Shown here: positions 8,920-17,689 of the stretch, piece after piece
Numbering within the stretch: position 1 is the first letter of the stretch
Layout: the number at the start of each line of letters is the position of its first letter
NCBI RefSeq assembly: GCF_014841565.1
Contig: NZ_JACYUD010000007.1
Span: forward strand, 62,001-126,000
Source: Rhizobium sp. CFBP 8762
GTDB taxonomy: Bacteria; Pseudomonadota; Alphaproteobacteria; Rhizobiales; Rhizobiaceae
Length of the DNA: 64,000 bases
Direction: 5' to 3'
Notes under the pieces: model-generated
Database searches by the model: none
Told to the model about the DNA's origin: nothing
The model's input: only the letters and a program-made list of their open reading frames with translations
Made by a program: the position numbers and the translations under genes

Positions 8920-10193
8920 CGATCAATGTGCTGAAAGACATCGCCGAATGGGCCAAGCGGCCGGGCATTCGCGGTATTCCGTCGATCTGCTCTGCCCATC
9001 CGCTGGTGATCGAAGCCTCCATGCTGCGCGCGGCCAAGGAAGGCACGCCGTTGCTGATCGAGGCGACCTGCAATCAGGTCAATCAGGATGGCGGCTATAC
9101 CGGCATGACGCCCGCCGATTTCCGCCGCTTCGTTGAGGATATTGCCACCAAGGTGTCATTCCCCGTTGAAAAGCTCATTCTGGGCGGCGATCATCTGGGC
9201 CCCAATCCCTGGAAAAATCTTGATCCTGAAGCAGCGATGGACAAGGCGAAGGTCATGATCCGCGCTTTCGCCGAAGCAGGCTTCACGAAACTCCACCTTG
9301 ATACCAGCATGGGCTGCGCGGGCGAACCCGTGGCGCTGGCCGATGCCGTTACCGCGTCACGCGCTGCAAGCCTTGCCGCCGTGGCAGAAGAGGCAACCAA
9401 AAACAGCGCCATCAAGCCCGTCTACATTATCGGCACCGAAGTGCCGATCCCCGGCGGGGCCATGGAAGAACTGGAAGAACTGGAACTGACCAAACCGGAT
9501 GCCGCACTGGAGACCGTGCGGGTCCACGCCGAGGCCTTTGCTGCCCTTGGGCTGAACGACGCCTTCGAGCGGGCCATTGGTGCGGTGGTGCAGCCCGGCG
9601 TGGAGTTTGGCAACCACAACGTCATCCTGTTTAATCAGGCCAAGGCAAAGCCGCTGAGCGCGACCTTGGAGCAGATGCCCGGCTTTGTTTTCGAGGCGCA
9701 TTCAACCGACTATCAGGGCCGCAAGGCGCTGACGGAACTCGTTGCCAGTGGTTTTGCCATTTTGAAGGTTGGCCCCGGCGTGACTTTCGCGTTGCGCGAG
9801 GCGCTCTACGGGCTGGATCACATTGCCGACTTCCTCTTCCCCGGCAAGCGCCAGCAGTCGCTGCGCGAAACCATGGAACAGGTCATGCTGGCAAAGCCCG
9901 GCAACTGGGATAAGTATTATCATGGCTCGCCCGACGAACAGCGTTTGCAGCGCCATTTCAGCTATAGCGACCGCATTCGCTACTACTGGCCGGAGCCACA
10001 GGCGGCCAGTGCTGTGGCTGACTTGTTTGCACTGTTTGATGGCGTGACGATCCCCGAAACGCTGATAAGCCAGTATCTCTTCCAGTCCTACGACGCCGTG
10101 CGCCGTGGTGAAGTAAAACCGGAGGCCAAGGCGCTTGCGCTCTCGGCTGTTGATCTGGTGTTGCAAGATTACTTTGCGGCCTGTGCTGCCTGA
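8916..10193 (+). CDS. PF08013 (GatZ/KbaZ-like) protein, probable D-tagatose-6-phosphate 4-epimerase
   Basis: 425 residues, the normal length for the family. Family blocks include IPSICSAHPLVIEASM, TCNQVNQDGGYTGMTPADF, LGGDHLGPNPWKNL, LHLDTSMGCAGEP and FEAHSTDYQG. In E. coli GatZ/KbaZ were called non-catalytic aldolase subunits. In A. tumefaciens a PF08013 member was shown to epimerise tagatose-6-phosphate to fructose-6-phosphate, and no GatY/KbaY aldolase gene is seen here, so the epimerase role fits better. The start overlaps the kinase stop (ATGA). Last gene of the plus-strand operon, ended by the hairpin at 10206. Confidence 0.85.
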   Translation: MTINVLKDIAEWAKRPGIRGIPSICSAHPLVIEASMLRAAKEGTPLLIEATCNQVNQDGGYTGMTPADFRRFVEDIATKVSFPVEKLILGGDHLGPNPWKNLDPEAAMDKAKVMIRAFAEAGFTKLHLDTSMGCAGEPVALADAVTASRAASLAAVAEEATKNSAIKPVYIIGTEVPIPGGAMEELEELELTKPDAALETVRVHAEAFAALGLNDAFERAIGAVVQPGVEFGNHNVILFNQAKAKPLSATLEQMPGFVFEAHSTDYQGRKALTELVASGFAILKVGPGVTFALREALYGLDHIADFLFPGKRQQSLRETMEQVMLAKPGNWDKYYHGSPDEQRLQRHFSYSDRIRYYWPEPQAASAVADLFALFDGVTIPETLISQYLFQSYDAVRRGEVKPEAKALALSAVDLVLQDYFAACAA

Positions 10194-10205
10194 GCCGATA
10201 AAATA

Positions 10206-10220
10206 CCCGCCTTAAGCGGG
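10206..10220. terminator. Bidirectional terminator between convergent operons
   Basis: CCCGC and GCGGG pair around CTTAA; an A-rich run precedes and CATTTTTAT follows, so the hairpin has a U-run in both directions. It lies in the 32-base gap between the convergent PF08013 and LacI genes. Confidence 0.75.
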
Positions 10221-10225
10221 CATTT

Positions 10226-11260
10226 TTATGCGGAGGTGCGCAGCATGATTTCCGCGTTGAGCAGGATGCGCTCATTGTCTGGAAATTCCATCTTGCTGCC
10301 CGTGCTTTCACCCAGCTTGTGCAGCAGGAGTTCAATGGCGAGACGACCGATCTCGTTGTGGTTCTGCGCCACGGTCGTCAGCGGTGGGCAGGTGTAGCGT
10401 GACAATGGCTGATCGTCATGACCTGCCACCCGCAGGTCGCAATCCTCCGTGCGCCCCACTTTCAAGCCAGCCTGATAGGCCGCCGCCAGCACACCGAAGG
10501 CAACACGGTCATTGGCACAGAGTACGGTTTTGGTTGGAAAACCACCATTGCCGAGGGTCCGCAGGGTTTCATCAAAGCCGAACTTTTCAAAGTCCCAGGA
10601 TGGATCGGAGATCGTTTCCACCACATGTGGTTCTTCGCCCAGCGCCTGCATCGAGGAGGTGTAGGCGTCCAGTCGCTCCAGCGCATTGCTGTTGACGGGC
10701 GGCATGCGCAAATAGCAGGGCGGCTTGCCCGAGCGGCAGAGATAATCGACAATCAGATGAAAGCTCTGCCGGTTGTTGGTGCCGACAAAGGGAGATTTAT
10801 CATCCAGAGGCGAATCCACCGAAATCAGCGGTATGGTCTCACCAAGTTTCAGCAGCTTGTCCTGATGGGATTTGACGCCCAGTGGCGCGATGATAGCACC
10901 CGCGACATTGAGCGATTTGAACGTTTCAATTGCGTGTTCCTCCCGCTCCGGCTTGCCATCCGAACTCAGCACAAAGGCCAGAAAGCCCGCCTGATCGGCA
11001 ATGGTTTCGATACGACGCGTCAGCGCCATGTAGAACGGATCGGTGGAGTTGGGAACAATCACGCCGAGAATATTTGTGCGACGGCGATTGAGGTTGACGG
11101 CAAACAGGTTTGGGCGGAAACCCGATGTGGCAATGGCTTGCTCGATAATCTGCCGTGTCTTCTGGCGTACCGACGAGGGATCGTTAAAGTACTTGGATAC
11201 AGTGGGACGGGACAGCCCGACAAACTCGGAGAAATCCTCCATGGTCTTGATTGTTTTCAC
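10226..11260 (-). CDS. LacI-family transcriptional regulator of the polyol locus
   Basis: 344 residues read from GTG. The helix-turn-helix (TMEDFSEFVGLSRPTVSKYFNDPSSVRQKTRQIIEQA) and hinge (FRPNLFAVNLNRRRTNILG) are followed by a periplasmic-binding-protein-like ligand domain (VIVPNSTDPFYMALTRRIE, CANDRVAFGVLAAAY). GTG at 11260 has a G-rich ribosome site; an ATG at 11281 would add seven Gly-rich residues and has none. Last gene after the CUT1 operon, behind a hairpin, so it may also have its own promoter. Likely a repressor of one or both facing sugar operons, with tagatose or a polyol as inducer; targets are inferred. Confidence 0.88.
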   Translation of the reverse strand: MKTIKTMEDFSEFVGLSRPTVSKYFNDPSSVRQKTRQIIEQAIATSGFRPNLFAVNLNRRRTNILGVIVPNSTDPFYMALTRRIETIADQAGFLAFVLSSDGKPEREEHAIETFKSLNVAGAIIAPLGVKSHQDKLLKLGETIPLISVDSPLDDKSPFVGTNNRQSFHLIVDYLCRSGKPPCYLRMPPVNSNALERLDAYTSSMQALGEEPHVVETISDPSWDFEKFGFDETLRTLGNGGFPTKTVLCANDRVAFGVLAAAYQAGLKVGRTEDCDLRVAGHDDQPLSRYTCPPLTTVAQNHNEIGRLAIELLLHKLGESTGSKMEFPDNERILLNAEIMLRTSA

Positions 11261-11358
11261 CCTGCCACCCCCTGCCCCCATGCGTATTTCATGGAACGAT
11301 TAGTGGAGCGGTATTTTCATCGTGTCAAGTTTAGATTTTCCATGAGAAAAGGTTTGGC

Positions 11359-11380
11359 AGCGCCCGTTGGGGCGGGCGCT
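11359..11380 (-). terminator. Hairpin between malK-type gene and lacI-type gene
   Basis: AGCGCCCG pairs perfectly with CGGGCGCT around six bases. On the minus strand it is followed within ten bases by CCTTTTCTC, a weak U-run. Probably partial termination after the importer operon. Confidence 0.55.
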
Positions 11381-11386
11381 GACCTG

Positions 11387-12442
11387 TCAGTTCGAACGGA
11401 GCCGCAAACCGGTTGCGGGGTCAAACAGGTGTAGGTCGACTGGCTCCACATTCAGGCCAATCGTCTGGCCTTCGCCAAGAGTTGTCGAAGCAGGAACGGC
11501 CACATTGAACTCATGCCGACCGCTTCGCACCGTCACCAGTCGCGTTTCGCCATGGAATTCGTTGCGCTCAACCTGACCCCGGATCGCGCCGCCCGTATCC
11601 GTCAGCTTTGCAGAGCCGGGCCGGATACCCACAGTTACTTTTCCGGGACGGACGCTGAACGGAGTGGACAGGTGCACATCCGCATCCGTGAGTGTGCCAT
11701 CAGCGGCGTCGAGGTCCAGAAAGTTCATGTTGGGCGTGCCGATAAAGCCTGCCGCAAACAGCGTGGCGGGCGCCTGATAGATCTCCTCCGGCGTCCCCAT
11801 CTGCTCGATACGCCCGTCCTTCATCAGAACGATCCGGTCGGCCAAAGTCATAGCTTCCAGCTGGTCATGGGTGACATATACGCTTGTTGTCTTCAAGTCG
11901 CGATGGAGGCGGGCAATTTCCACGCGCAGGCTTCCACGCAGTTTTGCATCGAGATTGGAGAGCGGTTCGTCGAACAGAAAAACATCCGGCGTCTTGATCA
12001 TGGCGCGGGCAATGGCCACGCGCTGCTGCTGACCGCCAGAAAGTTCTGCGGGTTTACGGCCCAGATAAATCTCCAGCCCGAGCGCATCAACCACCGGTGC
12101 CAGGCGGGCGTTGATCGCATCCTTGGCCACACCGGCACGTTCCAGCCCGAAAACGATGTTTTCACGCACGCTCATATGCGGGTAAAGTGCGTAGTTCTGG
12201 AACACCATGGCAATGCCGCGCTCGCCGGGATCACGATCATTCATGCGTTCGCCGCCGATGAGGAGATCACCGCTGGAGATATCCTCGAGCCCCGCGATCA
12301 TGCGCAGCATCGTCGATTTTCCACAGCCGGACGGCCCAAGAAACACGACGAACTCATGATCATTCACATGAAGATTGAAGTCGCGCATGACTTCGAGGGC
12401 GCCGTACATCTTATGGATGGAGCGGCATTCGACGGTTGCCAT
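11387..12442 (-). CDS. CUT1 sugar/polyol ABC importer, ATP-binding protein (MalK/UgpC family)
   Basis: 351-residue MalK-type ATPase: Walker A GPSGCGKST near 36-44, signature LSGGQQQR, Walker B FLFDEPLSNLDAKLR, switch THDQLEAM, then a C-terminal regulatory TOBE region (residues about 235-351). Its ATG shares a base with the dehydrogenase stop (TGATG). Serves the two permeases and binding protein encoded upstream in the same operon. Confidence 0.95.
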   Translation of the reverse strand: MATVECRSIHKMYGALEVMRDFNLHVNDHEFVVFLGPSGCGKSTMLRMIAGLEDISSGDLLIGGERMNDRDPGERGIAMVFQNYALYPHMSVRENIVFGLERAGVAKDAINARLAPVVDALGLEIYLGRKPAELSGGQQQRVAIARAMIKTPDVFLFDEPLSNLDAKLRGSLRVEIARLHRDLKTTSVYVTHDQLEAMTLADRIVLMKDGRIEQMGTPEEIYQAPATLFAAGFIGTPNMNFLDLDAADGTLTDADVHLSTPFSVRPGKVTVGIRPGSAKLTDTGGAIRGQVERNEFHGETRLVTVRSGRHEFNVAVPASTTLGEGQTIGLNVEPVDLHLFDPATGLRLRSN

Positions 12443-13488
12443 CAGCCCGCCTCCTCATCCAGAACGATCTGCAGTTTGACGTCTTCGGCGCGCCCCTCTG
12501 CGGCCCGTTCGAATGCGGCAATAGAGTCCTCAAATCGGTAAGTGTCCGATACGAGAGGCGTGAGATCGACCTTTCCGGCGGCAATCAGCGCCAAGGCGCG
12601 GTCAAACACGTTGGCATAGCGGAACACGGTCTCGATACGGCACTCGCGCGAGCACGCCGCAGCGATGTCGACAGCCACCGGCTCCGGAGGAAGGCCAACA
12701 AGAACCACGGTTCCGCCGGGACGCACGACCTTGAAAATATCGCGGATGGCGGCAGCAGCGCCGGAGCATTCGAACACGATATCAGCGCCCCAGCCGTCCG
12801 TGGCGCCCTCAACGGCGGAAACGATATCCGTTTCGCGCAGGTTGATGCCGGTAATGCCCGCATAGGTTTCCGCAAGCTTCAGTTTTGCATCGGACAGGTC
12901 CGAAATCAGCACGCGGGAGCAGCCGCCCGCCAGCGCCGCCAGAGCCACCATGATGCCAATTGTGCCGCAGCCGGTAACGACAGCGGTATCGCCGGGGGTG
13001 ATGCGTGCCCGCGCAGCCGCCTGCATACCAACGGCAAACGGCTCCACCATCGCGCCTTCGGCAAAAGACACGTTATCGGGCATTTTGTAGGTAAAGCTTG
13101 CCGGATGGATGGTTTCCGGGGTCAGAATGCCGTGGACCGGAGGGGTCGCCCAGAACGTGACCGCCGGATCGACATTGTAGATACCGAGGCGAGAGGCGCG
13201 CGAGCGCGGATCGGGAATGCCCGGCTCCATGCAAACGCGGTCTCCGGCTTTGAGGTTCGTGACATTCGCCCCGGTCTCGATCACCGTGCCAGCGGCCTCA
13301 TGGCCCAACACCATGGGCTCATTGACGATGAAATCGCCGATACGGCCATGGGTGTAATAGTGCACATCGCTGCCGCAGACGCCGACCGTATGCAGCCGAA
13401 TGCGGACATCATCGGGACCAAGCTCGGCTGGCAGGTCAATGTCCCGCAGGTTCAACTCGCCGACACGTTCAAGAACAAGTGCTTTCAT
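12442..13488 (-). CDS. Zinc-dependent medium-chain polyol dehydrogenase (PF00107), probable hexitol/altritol dehydrogenase
   Basis: 348 residues from [14 protein letters not shown], an ATG with AGGGT 8 bases upstream and 4 bases after the permease stop. Zinc ligands are visible as the Cys of [10 protein letters not shown] and the His-Glu of GHEAAG. The Rossmann motif GCGTIG is followed by ISDLSDAKL, whose Asp favours NAD. The segment [18 protein letters not shown] replaces the four-Cys structural zinc loop, as in xylitol/sorbitol-dehydrogenase-like relatives. In the CUT1 operon it would oxidise the imported polyol to a ketose. The nearby kinase and PF08013 gene suggest D-altritol or galactitol to tagatose, following the A. 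tumefaciens pathway. Substrate inferred. Confidence 0.87.
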   Translation of the reverse strand: MKALVLERVGELNLRDIDLPAELGPDDVRIRLHTVGVCGSDVHYYTHGRIGDFIVNEPMVLGHEAAGTVIETGANVTNLKAGDRVCMEPGIPDPRSRASRLGIYNVDPAVTFWATPPVHGILTPETIHPASFTYKMPDNVSFAEGAMVEPFAVGMQAAARARITPGDTAVVTGCGTIGIMVALAALAGGCSRVLISDLSDAKLKLAETYAGITGINLRETDIVSAVEGATDGWGADIVFECSGAAAAIRDIFKVVRPGGTVVLVGLPPEPVAVDIAAACSRECRIETVFRYANVFDRALALIAAGKVDLTPLVSDTYRFEDSIAAFERAAEGRAEDVKLQIVLDEEAG

Positions 13489-13492
13489 TTCA

Positions 13493-14311
13493 TCAACCCT
13501 GATTGTTTTTCTTGGAGAAAGCGGCATTCAGTCCGCCTGCCAGCAACCCCAGCAGGATCAGCGGTGGCAGGGACAACAGAACAACCGCAGCGTTGAGGAT
13601 ACCCCACGGCACATTCATGCCGAGTTGGGACATTTCAGATGCGATAATAGGCAGTGTCTTGGCGTTTGACGTGGTCAACATCATGGCCAGAAGAAACTCA
13701 TTCCAGACCAGAACGAAGGAGAATGCAATGGCACCGAAAATCTGGAACCGCGCAATTGGCAGTGCTATGCGGAAGAAGGTGGCGTACAGCCCCAGACCAT
13801 CCACCCGCGCGGCCTCCTCCACATGCAGGCTGACGCGCTCAAAGGCAGGCACGGACAGCCAGATGGTAATGGATGCGGTGACGATCAGATAGGTCACGAT
13901 CAGTGAAAAGCGGGTATCGTAGAGGTCCAGCCCCAGCCAGATGACCAGCATGGGAATAGCAATGGCGACGGGCGGAAGGAACCGAAGCGACAGCACGAAG
14001 AACTGCGCTTCCGCCGTCAGGCGGTTTTTGAACCGCGCGATAACGTAGGCCGCGGGAACACCGATCAGCGCACCGATCACCACCGCCACGGAGCAGATGA
14101 TGACCGAATTCGTCAGTGCACGGGCCACAGAGCGGCGGTTCAGCACATAACTCATATTGTCCCAGACCGGCTGAAAGATCAGCTTTGGCGTGCTGACGAG
14201 CAGATCCGCATTGGTTTTGAATGCATTCAGCAAGGTCCACAGCAGCGGCAGCACCACCAGAGCACCGGCCACGACCAGCAGTAGACGCAGAAGGAAAGTC
14301 GAAATTTTCAT
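13493..14311 (-). CDS. CUT1 sugar/polyol ABC importer, permease (MalG family)
   Basis: 272-residue inner-membrane permease with about six hydrophobic segments and the EAA loop [23 protein letters not shown]. The start at 14311 overlaps the stop of the partner permease (ATGA) and has GAGG upstream. With the MalF-type partner it forms the membrane channel of the polyol importer. Confidence 0.93.
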   Translation of the reverse strand: MKISTFLLRLLLVVAGALVVLPLLWTLLNAFKTNADLLVSTPKLIFQPVWDNMSYVLNRRSVARALTNSVIICSVAVVIGALIGVPAAYVIARFKNRLTAEAQFFVLSLRFLPPVAIAIPMLVIWLGLDLYDTRFSLIVTYLIVTASITIWLSVPAFERVSLHVEEAARVDGLGLYATFFRIALPIARFQIFGAIAFSFVLVWNEFLLAMMLTTSNAKTLPIIASEMSQLGMNVPWGILNAAVVLLSLPPLILLGLLAGGLNAAFSKKNNQG

Positions 14312-15171
14312 CGGTTCAACCTCTTCCACGTGATTGTAAATGTGACCACTGTCAAAACCATCATGATAACAGCCATCGACGATGCGTAGGAGATCTTGCC
14401 GGATTCGATAAAGCCCTGCGAATAGGCATACATATCCAGCGTTTCAGTGGAGATGCCAGGCCCGCCGCGCGTCATAACGTAGACGAGATCGAACGATCGC
14501 AGGCTCTCAATGGCTTTTACCAGCAGCAGGCTGATCAAAGGAGCCTTCAGCATCGGCAGCGTTACGAAGCGGTGTATTTCCCAACGCGAAGCACGGTCAA
14601 TTCGGGCGGCTTCGATCGGCTGGACCGGCAGTGATTCAAGCAGTTTCAGAATAATCACCGCGAAGAACAATCCCCATTGCCAGACATCGACAAAGGCAAC
14701 GGCCAGAAGCGCACCGAGCGGCGTCGAGAGAATATCGGGAGTTGCGCCCGTCAACTCGCGCGCTGGCCATGTCAACGTTCCGTAAAGCGGATGGAAAGCA
14801 AACTTCCAGACGAAAGCCGCACAAACGCGTGGCAGCAGAACCGGGATGATAAACAGCAGACACAGGATATTGCGCATCCGGGCGCTTGCTGCCTCGAACA
14901 TGGCAATGCCCAGCACGACGCCGGTAATCATCGTCATCGTCACACTCAAAACTTCCCATTTCAGCGATACCCACAGGGCATTCAGAAACCGGGGATCGGA
15001 CAACAGGGCCAGATAATTGGCAAAACCCACATAGTCTGCCGCAGGCTGTGCGAGCGTACGGTTTTGCAGGGAGATATTGATGGCATAGACCGTTGGCACA
15101 AGTGCCAGCACGATCAGGATAAACAGCGTCGGCCCCAGAAAAACGTAGGGCAGCGTGCGTCCGCGTCGCAT
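14308..15171 (-). CDS. CUT1 sugar/polyol ABC importer, permease (MalF family)
   Basis: 287-residue membrane protein starting MRRGRTLPYVFLGPTLFILIV, with a typical CUT1 first helix and the EAA loop EAARIDRASRWEIHRFVTLPML. AAGGA lies eight bases before the ATG. Second gene of the operon after the binding protein, from which it is separated by a hairpin with a U-run. Confidence 0.94.
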   Translation of the reverse strand: MRRGRTLPYVFLGPTLFILIVLALVPTVYAINISLQNRTLAQPAADYVGFANYLALLSDPRFLNALWVSLKWEVLSVTMTMITGVVLGIAMFEAASARMRNILCLLFIIPVLLPRVCAAFVWKFAFHPLYGTLTWPARELTGATPDILSTPLGALLAVAFVDVWQWGLFFAVIILKLLESLPVQPIEAARIDRASRWEIHRFVTLPMLKAPLISLLLVKAIESLRSFDLVYVMTRGGPGISTETLDMYAYSQGFIESGKISYASSMAVIMMVLTVVTFTITWKRLNR

Positions 15172-15189
15172 GGAGCAGATCCTTGTTTG

Positions 15190-15222
15190 AAAAAAAGTGG
15201 CGCGCCCGTCATAAGGCGCGCC
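15190..15222 (-). terminator. Intercistronic terminator-like hairpin with U-run after the binding-protein gene
   Basis: Two copies of the self-complementary octamer GGCGCGCC (15199-15206 and 15215-15222) form an 8-bp GC stem with an 8-base loop. On the minus strand the stem is followed by ACTTTTTTT, the form of an intrinsic terminator. The importer genes continue after it, so it probably acts as a leaky terminator that raises binding-protein output. Confidence 0.7.
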
Positions 15223-15240
15223 GGATACACCAAAGGGAGA

Positions 15241-16491
15241 TCAGAGCTTGCGGGCAAATGCCTCAAGTTCGTTCAAAGCGCCCTTGATGTCGGTGCGGCT
15301 GCCGGTGATCAACTCTTCCAGCATGATGCCCCACTGGTTGCCCAGTTCCTGCCAACGCGGGTCCTGCCAGAAGGTTACCTGTGTGCGAGCACCGGTGGCG
15401 GCCATGGCATCGGCCAGATTCTGACCGAAAGTCTCGGCATATTTCGGGCTCGTGAACGTGCTGGTGCGCGTCAGTTCGCCGGGCTGTCCCGCAGCAAGGC
15501 GGCGGGCTTCCTGCTCTTTAGACGTGGCCCAGGCAACGAAGAGACCGGCGCAGGCCTTCTCCTCATCCGTGGCATTGGCCTTGGATGCAATGGCAAAGCC
15601 GTGGGCGTAACCGGCACCCGGCAGCGGCGTGGGCGGCACCGAGAAGGCAACCTTGTCGGCCACCTGGCTCTGTGCCTTGTCCACGGACATACCGCCCAGT
15701 GGTGCCGATTCCACGAGAATGGCAACCTTGCCCGCGCGGAATGCGCCGGTCGATTCATCCCACGAGCCGGTTTGCGTGCCCGGTGCGGAATACTTGAACA
15801 GGTCCAGATAGGCCTGTGTCGCCTTTACGGCCGCATCGGAGTTGAAGGCAGGCTGACCGTCCTTATACCACTCTCCGCCATTGGCCTTGAACAAGGGCAT
15901 CCAGCGCCAGACATTGGCGCCCGAGCCGCGCTGGCCGCGCAAGGCCGTGCCGTAGACGCCGTTTTCCGGATCATGCAGCTTTTGAACGGCAGCAATATAT
16001 TCGTCCCAGGTCTTGGGTGGTTGAATTCCGGCCTTTTCCAGAAGATCGGTGCGATAGACGAGCAGATCGCCCCCGCCCTGAATGGGGGCAAACCACTGCT
16101 TGCCATCATAGGTGGCTGCGGCGCGCATACCCGCATCAAAGTCGTTGTAATCATATTCAGCCGGGTAGTATCCTTCCAGCGGAACGATCCAGCCAGACGA
16201 TGCGAACAGGGCCAGATTGGCTTCATCGACATAATAGACGTTGAAGCTGCCAACGGTGGACGCATCGGCCTGCGACTTGGCGCGGCGATCGTTTTCGTTG
16301 AGATAGCTGATCTCGAACCCGGCTCCCGACAGTTTCTCGAACTCATCCACGTAGTCTTCGAGCAGCGTGAGGCCATCACGCGGCTGGGCCAGAATACGAA
16401 GATCGGCACTGCATTGTGCAGCGGCAAAAGCGTTGGATGCAGCAAGGAGCGCAACAACCGCGCAGCTCGCACGGAACAAATGTTTCATCAT
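15241..16491 (-). CDS. CUT1 sugar/polyol ABC importer, periplasmic binding protein (MalE-like)
   Basis: 416 residues with signal peptide MMKHLFRASCAVVALLAASN and AFA-A cleavage region. The mature protein has family-1 extracellular binding-protein features: YVDEANLALFASSGWIVPLE, QGGGDLLVYRTDLLEKAGI, KTWDEYIAAVQKL, AFRAGKVAILVES. GGAGG lies 5 bases before the first of two adjacent ATGs. First gene of the operon with two permeases, polyol dehydrogenase and MalK, divergent from the AraC regulator. Ligand probably a hexitol, by context. Confidence 0.94.
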   Translation of the reverse strand: MMKHLFRASCAVVALLAASNAFAAAQCSADLRILAQPRDGLTLLEDYVDEFEKLSGAGFEISYLNENDRRAKSQADASTVGSFNVYYVDEANLALFASSGWIVPLEGYYPAEYDYNDFDAGMRAAATYDGKQWFAPIQGGGDLLVYRTDLLEKAGIQPPKTWDEYIAAVQKLHDPENGVYGTALRGQRGSGANVWRWMPLFKANGGEWYKDGQPAFNSDAAVKATQAYLDLFKYSAPGTQTGSWDESTGAFRAGKVAILVESAPLGGMSVDKAQSQVADKVAFSVPPTPLPGAGYAHGFAIASKANATDEEKACAGLFVAWATSKEQEARRLAAGQPGELTRTSTFTSPKYAETFGQNLADAMAATGARTQVTFWQDPRWQELGNQWGIMLEELITGSRTDIKGALNELEAFARKL

Positions 16492-16508
16492 GGTAACCTC
16501 CCAAAGAG

Positions 16509-16528
16509 TACAGCATTCCCGTGCTGTA
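16509..16528. promoter_or_regulatory. Inverted repeat upstream of the polyol importer operon
   Basis: TACAGCA and TGCTGTA form a perfect 7-bp dyad with a 6-base spacer, 18 bases upstream of the binding-protein start and between it and the AraC gene. It could be an operator or a hairpin in the mRNA leader. No protein can be assigned. Confidence 0.4.
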
Positions 16529-16633
16529 TGGCGTCAGTTTCCGCGATGATGCAGCAGAGAACTAGTTGAGGATTTGCTGAAAACTGATATTATTTTGACA
16601 ATTATTGCCCTGAATGCAGGAGGTTTAACGCGT

Positions 16634-17605
16634 ATGTCACCGGATTTATTGCCGCCGACACCAACAACCCATACGGCGACGCGCGAGCAGATCATTCTAC
16701 CGGGGGGCAAGTCCTACCTTATTCGACGTGATGATTACCCGAACCCGATCTGCATCTGGAACTATCATCCGGAATGGGAAATCCATTTCATTCCGGCTGC
16801 GCAGGGGTTTGCCTATGTCGGGGATTATGTCGGGCCGTTCAAGCCGGGGCATCTCGTTCTCACGGGCACAAACCTGCCGCACAACTGGATAACACCGGGG
16901 GCACCCCACCTTCCAGGCCGCGATCTTGTTCTGCAATTCAACGCGGATGCCCTGATGCAGATTCGGGCTGCCTGCCCGGAGTTCGACGTTCTGCACCGGC
17001 TGAAGAACGCAGCGCAGCGCGGTATTGAGATACTGGGAAAGTCGGCCGGAAAAATCGGAGATAAAATTCTGCGCCTGCACAGGTTGGATGGTCCGGCGGG
17101 CCAAGGTTCGGGCCAAGCGTCGGGCCAAGGGTCGGGCCAAGGGTCGGGCCAAGGGTCGGGACTGGGACTGTTCATCGACATTTTGAACGATATAGAAGCC
17201 GCACCGGACAAGCGCTCGCTCGCCAGCGCACATTTCGTGTCGCACTACAGCGAGGTGTCCGACAAGCGCCATCGCCGCATAGACAGGGCCATCCAGATGC
17301 TGCAATCCAGCCCGGATATTCAAATGCATGACGTGGCACGAGCGGTTGGGCTGGATGCCTCTGCTTTTTCGCGCGCGTTCAAGACAATGACCGGCATGAC
17401 ATTTTCCAGCTACAGCCGGTCCGTCCGCGTGTGGCGCGCGCGAACCCTGCTGGCAGAAACCGATATTCCCATTACCGATGTGTGCTTTGAAGCAGGCTTC
17501 AACAATCTCTCCAACTTCAACCGGTATTTCAAACTGGAGACCAATATGACACCCCGCGCCTACCGCCATTCGGCGCTGATGCGCGCCACCAGCATGCTTT
17601 CCTGA
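16634..17605 (+). CDS. AraC-family transcriptional regulator with a tandem-repeat linker
   Basis: 323 residues from MSPDLLPPTPTTHTATREQ, whose ATG has AGGAGG ten bases upstream; an earlier in-frame ATG at 16574 lacks a ribosome site. Residues 20-130 form a cupin-like sensing domain (WNYHPEWEIHFIPAAQGFAYVGDYVGPF, LVLTGTNLPHNW). The C-terminal hundred residues hold the double helix-turn-helix (MHDVARAVGLDASAFSRAFKTMTGMTFSSYSR ... FEAGFNNLSNFNRYFK). Between them lies an in-frame run of Gly-Gln-Gly/Ala-Ser units from a 12-bp DNA repeat. It is divergent from the polyol importer operon, so it may activate that operon. Effector unknown. Confidence 0.9.
   Translation: MSPDLLPPTPTTHTATREQIILPGGKSYLIRRDDYPNPICIWNYHPEWEIHFIPAAQGFAYVGDYVGPFKPGHLVLTGTNLPHNWITPGAPHLPGRDLVLQFNADALMQIRAACPEFDVLHRLKNAAQRGIEILGKSAGKIGDKILRLHRLDGPAGQGSGQASGQGSGQGSGQGSGLGLFIDILNDIEAAPDKRSLASAHFVSHYSEVSDKRHRRIDRAIQMLQSSPDIQMHDVARAVGLDASAFSRAFKTMTGMTFSSYSRSVRVWRARTLLAETDIPITDVCFEAGFNNLSNFNRYFKLETNMTPRAYRHSALMRATSMLS
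17098..17160 (+). repeat. 12-bp tandem repeat, five copies, inside the AraC-family gene
   Basis: Unit GGGCCAAGGGTC, repeated head to tail. The last three copies are identical; the first two differ by two bases each. The unit is a multiple of three, so copy changes keep the frame and only lengthen or shorten a flexible linker. Confidence 0.95.
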
Positions 17606-17689
17606 AGGAACATAATCGGGGTGGCTTGGTTGTAAAAATCATTCCCAGCCCACCGGCCGAGCCCCTTGGCCCAAGTCCACGAGGATATT

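Noticed and set aside
8916-10193. Tagatose-bisphosphate aldolase non-catalytic subunit
   Set aside because: No GatY/KbaY class II aldolase gene is nearby, and a PF08013 homologue in A. tumefaciens acts alone as an epimerase.
10418-13596. Plus-strand frames of 338, 342 and 386 residues
   Set aside because: All are antisense to the LacI, MalK-type and dehydrogenase genes and show no family motifs.
14677-16569. A 630-residue open frame on the plus strand
   Set aside because: It spans two well-supported minus-strand genes (CUT1 permease and receptor) and the gap between them. Long antisense frames are common in GC-rich genes; composition is His/Gln/Arg-rich without domains.
17098-17160. CRISPR-like array
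   Set aside because: The units are 12 bp, directly adjacent with no spacers, and inside a coding frame; no cas genes are present.
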